A DNA stretch of 8,924 nucleotides from the NCBI GenBank assembly GCA_046263055.1, contig JBHELO010000082.1:1-8924 (forward strand). Reading direction: 5' to 3'. The notes beneath the pieces were generated by a model, which made no database searches, had not been told where the DNA came from, and saw nothing but the letters and a program-made list of their open reading frames with translations. Position 1 is the first letter of the stretch. Each line of letters begins with the position of its first letter. The DNA comes from DATAQC01 sp046263055 (GTDB lineage: Bacteria > Actinomycetota > Acidimicrobiia > Acidimicrobiales > AC-14). Below are positions 3,727 through 8,924 of the stretch, piece after piece. A program made the translations under genes and the position numbers.

Positions 3727-5709
3727 TCAGGTCAAGGCGGGGGCCCGGCTCGGGGCGACGGCCACCACGCCGTCCTCGACCCGGGCCATCCACGTGCGGA
3801 CGCCGTCGGGAGCGGGGCCGTCGACCGCCTCGCCGCTGCGCACGTCGAAGGTGGCGCCGTGGAGCGGGCAGCGCAGGCACCAGTCGCCCACCGTGCCCTC
3901 GGCCAGCGAGCCGCCGGCGTGCGGGCAACGGTCGTCCACTGCGAAGAACGTGCCGTCCACGTTGACCAGGGCCAGGCGCGACCCGTGGGCCTCCACCGCC
4001 ACTGCCGATCCGGGCGCTACGTCGTCGGGCCTGGCCACGTCCACCCACGGGCCGTTGTCCGGGGCCAGTGCCGGGGGCGGCGGCGGCGGGGGATCCTCGG
4101 GTTCGGGCCCGGTGCTCCACCGGTCCGCCATGACCGTCTCCAGGTGGGCGGCGAAGGCGTCCTCCCCCATGCGCCGCACCGTCTGGCCCAGCGCCTCGGC
4201 GCCGTGGCGCACCGACTCCCACACGCCGACGATCACCTCCACCGCGGCGGGCACGTCCTCGGCCGCCACCCGGCCCACCACCCGGCCGATGCGGCCGGCG
4301 TCGAGGTCGGCCCCCAGGTACACCTGGTAGCCGTCGCGTGCCTTGCCGCCCAGGCGGACCTTGGAGCCGGCCAGGCCGATGTCTCCCACCTGGTGCTGGG
4401 CGCAGGAGTTGGGGCAGCCCGACACGTGGACCCGCAGCGAGGAGTTGCGCCCCAGGGCGGCGCTCTCGAGCAGGGCGTGGCCGGCCACCGGCGCGGTGGT
4501 GATCCCCAGGGCGCAAACGGCCGAGCCCGTGCACGAGCGGACCGACGCCACGTGGGACTCGCCCAGGAGGTACAGGCCCCGGTCGAGCAGCGCGGTGCGC
4601 ACGGCCGCCACGCCCTCCACGGCCACGTTGCGCAACACCACGTTCTGGTCGCGCGACAGGTTCAGGGCGCCGTCGGTCCACCGGTCGGCCAGGTCCGCCA
4701 GCAGGTCGAGGTCGGCCCCGTACAGGTCGCCGAGGGGGGCGTCCACCGTGACCAGGGCCCGGCCGGGGTGGCGTTGGGGACGCACGCCGGCGGACCAGCC
4801 GCCCGGGGGGACGACCCGGAGGATGTCGATGCGGTCGGCGTCGCCCAGCACCTCCACGGGGACCGGCGGGTCGTGGGGTCGCCGGCGGGCGGTCTCGAAG
4901 GCCTCCTCCCACGCCGCCCGGAACCCGTCCGCCCCGAGCCGCCCAACCACGTACTTCATGCGCCCCTTGGCGGGCGTGTCGAGGTCACCGAAGGCCACGA
5001 ACACGTCCACCAGGGCCTCGGCGGCGGCCAGGGCGTCGGACCGCGGGACGAAGTCGGACAGTTTCACGGCCAGGTGGGGAGACTTGCCCAGGCTGCCGGC
5101 GCCCCACAGCTCGTACCCCGGCTCGCCGTCACGGACCACGGACACGAAGCCGCCGTCGTTGAGGAGGGCGTCGTGGCGGCAGCGGGGCGACCCGCCGAAG
5201 GCCAGGTTGACGCGGCTTGGGAGCTGGCAGTTCAAGGTGGCGGACCGGGCCAGGATGGCGTCGGACACCGCCCGGGCGTCGGGGAGGCAGTCGAAGGGCT
5301 CGTCCAGGCTGGCACCGGCGTCTTCGGAGCACATGACGTTGCGCATGGTGTGGCCGCACGACGACCGGGTGGACAGGCCCAGGCGGCCGATCTTCTCGAT
5401 CACCGCCGGCACGTCCCGGTCGGCGACCCAGTGCAGCTCGGTGTTCTGGCGGGTGGTGAGGTGGACCCAGTCGTTGCCGTGGGCTCGGGCCAGGCGGGCC
5501 AGGCCCCGGGCCTGGCTGGTGGGCAGCACGCCGCCGGGGATGCGCATCCGCACCATGAACACGTGGGGCTGCTCCTGGGTGCAGATCCCCCACGTCTTCA
5601 GGGCGTAGCGGTCGTCGGGCGTGAGCCACCCGTCGCCCTCGGCGGCCAGGCGCTCGAGGTCCACGGGCAGGCCGCGCCGCTTGACTCTGGGGATGTCCGC
5701 TCCGGCCAT
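3727..5709 (-). CDS. Sirohaem nitrite/sulfite reductase fused to a Rieske [2Fe-2S] domain
   Basis: It would reduce nitrite to ammonia or sulfite to sulfide with six electrons at a sirohaem coupled to a [4Fe-4S] cluster, in the cytoplasm. The 660-aa protein has two ferredoxin-like halves: GGVLPTSQARGLARLA (59-74) with HLTTRQNTELHW (83-94), and LGDLYGADLDLLADLADRW (326-344) with ALNLSRDQNVVLRNV (348-362). Cluster ligands are C393-X5-C399 and C432-X3-C436. After a Pro-rich linker (540-546), a NirD-like Rieske domain carries CPHAGGSL (595-602) and CPLHGATF (614-621), giving all four ligands C595, H597, C614, H617. R87 and R123 match anion-binding arginines of E. coli CysI; the usual lysine motif is changed to SRVN. 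The ATG at 5709 is chosen because a TACCCT box lies 6 bases upstream, fitting a leaderless start; the frame stays open to 5892 but that extension is not protein-like. Substrate is undecided; the NirD-like domain leans toward nitrite. Confidence 0.9.
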   Translation of the reverse strand: MAGADIPRVKRRGLPVDLERLAAEGDGWLTPDDRYALKTWGICTQEQPHVFMVRMRIPGGVLPTSQARGLARLARAHGNDWVHLTTRQNTELHWVADRDVPAVIEKIGRLGLSTRSSCGHTMRNVMCSEDAGASLDEPFDCLPDARAVSDAILARSATLNCQLPSRVNLAFGGSPRCRHDALLNDGGFVSVVRDGEPGYELWGAGSLGKSPHLAVKLSDFVPRSDALAAAEALVDVFVAFGDLDTPAKGRMKYVVGRLGADGFRAAWEEAFETARRRPHDPPVPVEVLGDADRIDILRVVPPGGWSAGVRPQRHPGRALVTVDAPLGDLYGADLDLLADLADRWTDGALNLSRDQNVVLRNVAVEGVAAVRTALLDRGLYLLGESHVASVRSCTGSAVCALGITTAPVAGHALLESAALGRNSSLRVHVSGCPNSCAQHQVGDIGLAGSKVRLGGKARDGYQVYLGADLDAGRIGRVVGRVAAEDVPAAVEVIVGVWESVRHGAEALGQTVRRMGEDAFAAHLETVMADRWSTGPEPEDPPPPPPPALAPDNGPWVDVARPDDVAPGSAVAVEAHGSRLALVNVDGTFFAVDDRCPHAGGSLAEGTVGDWCLRCPLHGATFDVRSGEAVDGPAPDGVRTWMARVEDGVVAVAPSRAPALT

Positions 5710-5715
5710 GCCCCG

Positions 5716-5721
5716 AGGGTA
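5716..5721 (-). promoter_or_regulatory. -10 box for leaderless transcription of the reductase gene
   Basis: Minus-strand TACCCT ends 6 bases before the ATG at 5709, so transcription would start at or beside the A of the start codon. There is no ribosome binding site, which agrees with a leaderless message. No good -35 box is visible. Confidence 0.45.
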
Positions 5722-5911
5722 GGAACCCGAGGTTGCCGGCAGGTGTGGGCGGTGTTTCGGAGATGCGAAGCCTGGCTCACAAGACCGCCACTCCAGCCGT
5801 GAGGCGCCGGGCGTCCACGGGTTCCGGTGGCGGGCTCGCAGGACCGACACCCGGTACGTCATGCGCCGGGCGCTCGTGGCCCGCCCCGCCAAGCCCGTCG
5901 GACTGGGCGGC

Positions 5912-6250
5912 TCAGCGGCGGGAGGCGCAGGTGATGCACAGGCGGGCGGCGGGCTTGGCCTCCAGGCGGGCGGGGGCGATCTCGCCGCCGCAGCCCTCGC
6001 AGGTGCCGTAGGTGCCGGCCTCCAGCTTGGCCAAGGCGTCCTGCACCTCGGCCAGGGACTCCTGCAAGGAGGTGGCCAGCACCTCGGCCTCGCCCCGCTC
6101 GGCCGTCACCTGGCTGGAGTCGGCGAAGTTCTGGTCGAACGAGAGGCGGCCCGACACCCCGTATCCCAGATCGGCCAGCTGGGAGCAGAGGTGGTTCAAC
6201 TCGTGCTCGAGGGCCACACGTCGATCGACAAGGGCCGCGTCGTTGGGCAC
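5912..6250 (-). CDS. TraR/DksA-type zinc-finger protein
   Basis: This is a 112-aa member of the DksA/TraR family, which act on RNA polymerase through its secondary channel or have unknown regulatory roles in actinobacteria. An N-terminal helical half (residues 5-30 and 55-78) forms the coiled coil. Between them is the family block FADSSQVTAERGE (42-54). The C-terminal C4 zinc finger is complete: C84-X2-C87-X17-C105-X2-C108, within YGTCEGCGGEIAPARLEAKP. The DxxDxA tip of E. coli DksA is not evident, so a direct DksA role is unproven. Start choice is uncertain: GTG at 6250 (AGGG 8 bases upstream) or GTG at 6259, which lies directly after the xerD stop at 6261. Either way it sits tightly behind xerD and is probably cotranscribed. 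Confidence 0.88.
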   Translation of the reverse strand: MPNDAALVDRRVALEHELNHLCSQLADLGYGVSGRLSFDQNFADSSQVTAERGEAEVLATSLQESLAEVQDALAKLEAGTYGTCEGCGGEIAPARLEAKPAARLCITCASRR

Positions 6251-6260
6251 CGCGACCACC

Positions 6261-7190
6261 CTACTCCGACCCACGAACGGAGGCGCGCGGATGGGCCGCC
6301 TCGTAGACCCGTCGCAGCCGCTCGGTGGACACCCGCGTGTACACCTGGGTGGTCGAGATGGAGGCGTGGCCGAGCAGCTCCTGGACGACCCGGATGTCGG
6401 CCCCGTGGTCGAGCATGTGGGTGGCGCACGAGTGGCGGAGGACGTGGGGCGTGAGCTTGTCCCCGAGGCCCACCCGGTCGCCGTAGTGGTGGACGATGCC
6501 CCACGCGCCTTGGCGCGAGAGGCGCCCGCCCCTGGTGTTGAGGAACACGGCCTCGGCGTCGCGGCGGCGGGCCCAGCGGGCGGGCGTGAAGGCACCCCGC
6601 CCCGAAGGGGACAGCCAGGCGTGCAGAGCCTGGCGGGCCAGGCGGCCCACCGGCACCACCCGCTCCTTGGCTCCCTTGCCGAACGCCCGCAGGAGGCCGG
6701 CGTCCAGGTCGAGGTCGGCCAGGGAAAGGCCCACCAGCTCCGACACCCGCAGGCCGCAGGCGTACAGCACCTCGAGGATGGCCCGGTCCCGCCGGGCAGT
6801 GGCGTCCTCCCCCACCACCGCGCCCAGGAGGCTTGCCACCTCCGCCTCGCTGAGGGCCTTGGGCAGGCCGGCCGGCACCCGGGGCGGGCCGACGTCGCCC
6901 GCCGGGTTGCCCACCACCTGGCCCTCGTCCTCCAGAAAGCGGTGCAGGGCCCGCACCGACACCAGGGCCCGGGCCACCGACGCCGGTGCCCGGCCGGCGG
7001 CCCGGAGGAAGGCCAGGTAGTCCTCCACCACCGGCTCGGTCACCACCGACGGGGCCAGGCCCCGCCCGTCGAGGAACTCGCAGTAGGCGGCCAGGTCCCG
7101 CCGGTAGGCGGCCAGGGTGTTGGGCGACCGCCCCTTCTCCACCGCCAGCCAGGTGAGCAGCTCCTCGGCCTCGTCGGGAAGGGGCGTCAC
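6261..7190 (-). CDS. xerD: Tyrosine recombinase XerD
   Basis: This site-specific recombinase resolves chromosome dimers at dif together with XerC. It is 309 aa, close to the usual 300. The N-terminal SAM-like core-binding domain covers about 6-95 (LLTWLAVEKGRSPNTLAAYR, DLAAYCEFL). The catalytic domain has the full set of active residues: R148 in ACGLRVSEL, K172 in GKGAKERVVP, H249 and R252 in TPHVLRHSCATHML, H275 in LLGHASIST, and the nucleophile Y284 in TQVYTRVS. The STTQVYTRVS end and the neighbours favour XerD over XerC or a phage integrase. The GTG start at 7190 overlaps the ald stop as GTGA (7190-7187), so translation is probably coupled to ald. The frame is open further upstream, but that part lies inside ald. 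Confidence 0.93.
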   Translation of the reverse strand: MTPLPDEAEELLTWLAVEKGRSPNTLAAYRRDLAAYCEFLDGRGLAPSVVTEPVVEDYLAFLRAAGRAPASVARALVSVRALHRFLEDEGQVVGNPAGDVGPPRVPAGLPKALSEAEVASLLGAVVGEDATARRDRAILEVLYACGLRVSELVGLSLADLDLDAGLLRAFGKGAKERVVPVGRLARQALHAWLSPSGRGAFTPARWARRRDAEAVFLNTRGGRLSRQGAWGIVHHYGDRVGLGDKLTPHVLRHSCATHMLDHGADIRVVQELLGHASISTTQVYTRVSTERLRRVYEAAHPRASVRGSE

Positions 7191-8308
7191 CCCGCCACGT
7201 CGGCCAGGAGGGCCAAGGGTTCGGCCGCCTCCCGGGCCAGCGCCTCCGCCACCGCCGGGTTCGTCACCCGCCCGGCCACGGTGGTCACGCCCCGGGCCAG
7301 AGCGGGGTCCCGGGCCACCGCCCCCCGCACGCCCAGGGTGGCCACCTCCACCAGGTACGGGAGGGTGGCGCTGGTCAGCGCGTAGGTGGACGTGTGGGGC
7401 ACCGCTCCAGGCATGTTGCCCACCGCGTAGTGGATGACGCCGTGCACCACGTAGGTCGGCACCGCGTGGGAGGTCTCCCGGGTGGTCTCGATGCAACCGC
7501 CCTGGTCGACGGCGATGTCAACTATCACCGACCCCGGCTTCATGCCCGCCACCATCTCCTCGGTCACCAGCACCGGCGCCCGGCCGCCGGGCACGAGCAC
7601 TGCGCCGATGACGAGGTCGGCCCGGGCCACCGAGCGCTCGATCACGCCCCGGTTGGAGGCCAGGGTCATGATCCGGCCCCTGTGGATCTGGTCCACCCAC
7701 CGCAGGCGGTCCAGGCTGCGGTCGAGCAGGAGGACCTCGGCCTCCATGCCCTGGGCGATCCACGCCGCGTTCCAGCCGACGTTGCCCGCTCCCAGGACCA
7801 CCACCCGGGCGGGGCGCACGCCGGGAGCGCCGCCCAGCAGGACGCCCCGACCCCCGGACTGGCGCTCCAGGTGGTGGGCGCCGATCTGGGGGGCCATGCG
7901 GCCCGCCACCTCGCTCATCGGGGCGAGGAGGGGCAGGGCGCCGTCGGCCGCCTGCACCGTCTCGTAGGCCAGGGCGGTGACGCCGGCGTCGAGGAGGGCG
8001 GCGGCCACCGCTGGATAGGCGGCCAGGTGGAGGTAGGTGAACAGGACGGACTCGGGCCGCAGGCGGACCAGCTCGGCCGGCTGGGGCTCCTTCACCTTGA
8101 CCACCAGGCCGGCGGCCCACGCGTCCTCGGCGTCCACCAGCTCGGCGCCCGCCGCCGCATACTCGGCGTCGGCGATGGACGAGTCCTGGCCGGCCCCCTG
8201 CTCCACCCGCACGCCGACCCCGGCGGCCACCAGCTCCCGCACGCCGTCGGGCGTGAGGGCGACGCGGTGTTCGCCCTCCTTGGTCTCCCGGGGCACGCCG
8301 ACGTCCAC
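7187..8308 (-). CDS. ald: Alanine dehydrogenase
   Basis: It interconverts L-alanine and pyruvate plus ammonia with NAD(H), for alanine use as nitrogen or carbon source or for NADH balance under low oxygen. The 373 aa match the family length. The start MDVGVPRETKEGEHRVALTP is characteristic. R15, K73 (in VVKVKEP) and H94 (in FTYLHLAAYP) are the pyruvate-binding and catalytic residues. The NAD-binding Rossmann motif GAGNVG is at 173-178, with an acidic D196 at the end of the next strand for the ribose. VIVDIAVDQGGC (261-272) supplies D268 of the active site, and HTSTYALTSATLPY (305-318) is the conserved C-terminal block. The GTG start at 8308 has no ribosome binding site, but TACGGT lies 6 bases upstream, pointing to a leaderless message. 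It is followed directly by xerD with a 4-base overlap. Confidence 0.96.
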   Translation of the reverse strand: MDVGVPRETKEGEHRVALTPDGVRELVAAGVGVRVEQGAGQDSSIADAEYAAAGAELVDAEDAWAAGLVVKVKEPQPAELVRLRPESVLFTYLHLAAYPAVAAALLDAGVTALAYETVQAADGALPLLAPMSEVAGRMAPQIGAHHLERQSGGRGVLLGGAPGVRPARVVVLGAGNVGWNAAWIAQGMEAEVLLLDRSLDRLRWVDQIHRGRIMTLASNRGVIERSVARADLVIGAVLVPGGRAPVLVTEEMVAGMKPGSVIVDIAVDQGGCIETTRETSHAVPTYVVHGVIHYAVGNMPGAVPHTSTYALTSATLPYLVEVATLGVRGAVARDPALARGVTTVAGRVTNPAVAEALAREAAEPLALLADVAG

Positions 8309-8314
8309 GCCGTC

Positions 8315-8320
8315 ACCGTA
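8315..8320 (-). promoter_or_regulatory. -10 box for leaderless transcription of ald
   Basis: Minus-strand TACGGT ends 6 bases before the GTG of ald, the same geometry as at the reductase gene. It lies in the 42-base gap after the Nudix gene, so ald-xerD can probably be transcribed separately as well as by read-through. Confidence 0.45.
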
Positions 8321-8350
8321 CCGGCCACACGCCGGCGGCCGGCCGGGCGC

Positions 8351-8896
8351 CTACTCCAGCGCGTCCCGGGCCAGGGTGAGGCCCATGATGGACTTGGCGT
8401 CCATCAGCGTCCCGCTGGCGATGAGCCCGGGCACGTCGGCCAGCGCCACCTCCTCGACCGTCATGTGCCGCTCCTCGATCCCCTGGGCGGCGGCCGCCAC
8501 CTCGGTGAGCTGGGTGGCGAGGTAGATCACCAGGTGCTCGTCACAGAACCCCGGGGACGTGTAGAGCTCGGCCAGCTTGTGCAGGCTTCCGGCCCGGCGG
8601 CCGACCTCTTCCTGCAGCTCGCGGGCGGCCAGCGCCTCCAGGTCCTCGCCGGCCACGTCCCGCTTACCGGCCGGGATCTCCAGCAGCTCCCGGTCGATGG
8701 CGGCCCGGTACTGGCGAAGCATGAGGACCGACGTCCCGCCGTCGAGGACGGGGACGACCGACACCGCCCCCGGGTGGTGGACGACGTCCCGCTCGAAGGT
8801 GGCGCCCGACGGATCGGCGAAGGTGGCCTGGCTCACCGTGATCAGGGCCCCCTCGAAGACCACCTGCTCGGAGAGCTTGCGGAACCCGGCGGCCAC
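8351..8896 (-). CDS. Nudix hydrolase, ADP-ribose pyrophosphatase type
   Basis: It probably hydrolyses ADP-ribose to AMP and ribose-5-phosphate. The 181-aa protein has the N-terminal strand region of the ADPRase group (VSVVPVLDGG, SVLMLRQYRAA), then ELLEIPAGKRDVAGED and the catalytic Nudix core RELQEEVG (92-99), whose E93, E96 and E97 bind metal. LYTSPGFCDE (111-120) supplies the downstream proline that marks ADP-ribose-specific members. The Nudix box has one extra residue between the opening Gly77 and E84 compared with GX5E, a variant I believe occurs in relatives reading GKRDV-GE. The GTG start at 8896 lies 4 bases after the stop of the upstream gene and has no strong ribosome binding site, so it is likely translated by coupling. 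The neighbourhood matches Rv1700 in Mycobacterium, which follows pyrG. Confidence 0.9.
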   Translation of the reverse strand: MAAGFRKLSEQVVFEGALITVSQATFADPSGATFERDVVHHPGAVSVVPVLDGGTSVLMLRQYRAAIDRELLEIPAGKRDVAGEDLEALAARELQEEVGRRAGSLHKLAELYTSPGFCDEHLVIYLATQLTEVAAAAQGIEERHMTVEEVALADVPGLIASGTLMDAKSIMGLTLARDALE

Positions 8897-8900
8897 CTGC

Positions 8901-8924
8901 TCAGGCGGGGGCGGGGGCGGGGGC
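8901..8924 (-). CDS. C-terminal end of the upstream gene (probably CTP synthase)
   Basis: The last eight codons visible read APAPAPA and a TGA at 8903-8901, followed 4 bases later by the Nudix GTG. The hexamer GCCCCC repeats here, giving an Ala-Pro tail. The peptide itself says nothing about function. The call rests on the conserved order pyrG, Nudix, ald, xerD in actinobacteria, so pyrG is an inference. Confidence 0.4.
   Translation of the reverse strand, partial: APAPAPA

Noticed and set aside
4070..4095. GGCGGCGGC run that could look like a repeat or slippery site
   Set aside because: It encodes the proline-rich linker between the reductase core and the Rieske domain, in frame with both.
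2918..4912. Minus-strand frame of 664 codons across the marR-PPOX region and the reductase
   Set aside because: Made of Arg, Pro and Gly runs; it is a shifted frame of the sirohaem reductase and also crosses the PPOX gene on the other strand.
3859..5802. Plus-strand frame of 647 codons opposite the sirohaem reductase
   Set aside because: Antisense shadow rich in Gly, Val, His and Gln, with no domain; the opposite strand has all catalytic residues of a known enzyme.
5710..5892. 61-residue N-terminal extension of the reductase
   Set aside because: The frame is open, but its composition is not protein-like and a leaderless -10 box lies directly before the ATG at 5709.
6251..6595. N-terminal extension of the TraR/DksA gene
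   Set aside because: It lies inside xerD in another frame and is a Ser/Pro/Arg-rich shadow.
8904..8924. GGCGGG hexamer repeat at the right edge
   Set aside because: Best read as the Ala-Pro codon repeat at the end of the upstream gene; too short to call a satellite or regulatory array.
1..8924. CRISPR array, toxin-antitoxin pair, phage defence cluster
   Set aside because: No regularly spaced repeats and no nuclease, methylase or toxin-like genes were seen on either strand.

Overview
The window is high-GC DNA from what looks like an actinobacterium. Three things point there. The minus-strand order (end of a probable pyrG), Nudix hydrolase, ald, xerD matches a block known from Streptomyces and, in part, Mycobacterium. 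There is a PPOX-class flavin/F420-type protein. Two genes have a TANNNT box placed for leaderless transcription, a common actinobacterial habit. An uncultured lineage is possible, but the genus cannot be fixed from this sequence.

Left third (1-1967), mobile DNA. A transposase gene runs off the left edge on the minus strand, and its start codon touches a 17-bp-arm hairpin. After about 95 bases of unassigned DNA comes an IS1380-family element (353-1967) with matching terminal inverted repeats and an intact 430-aa transposase. No target duplication is visible.

Middle (1968-3726), accessory DNA. It holds a 45-aa acidic protein with a strong ribosome binding site, a scatter of short palindromes and direct repeats, and a MarR-type repressor gene. 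A promoter pointing away from the repressor gene carries a palindrome between its -35 and -10 boxes. A PPOX-family flavoprotein gene follows. The 340 bases between marR and the PPOX gene hold two mutually antisense candidate ORFs; at most one is likely to be real.

Right half (3727-8924), chromosomal genes, all on the minus strand. Read in the direction of transcription they are: the end of an upstream gene with an Ala-Pro tail (probably pyrG), a Nudix ADP-ribose pyrophosphatase-like gene, ald (alanine dehydrogenase), xerD (sharing a GTGA overlap with ald), and a TraR/DksA-type zinc-finger gene. After about 200 bases with no recognisable gene comes a 660-aa sirohaem nitrite/sulfite reductase fused to a C-terminal Rieske domain. 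That fusion, with its altered anion-site motif, and the marR-PPOX control region are the most interesting items. I see no CRISPR array, tRNA, rRNA or clearly new multi-gene system.
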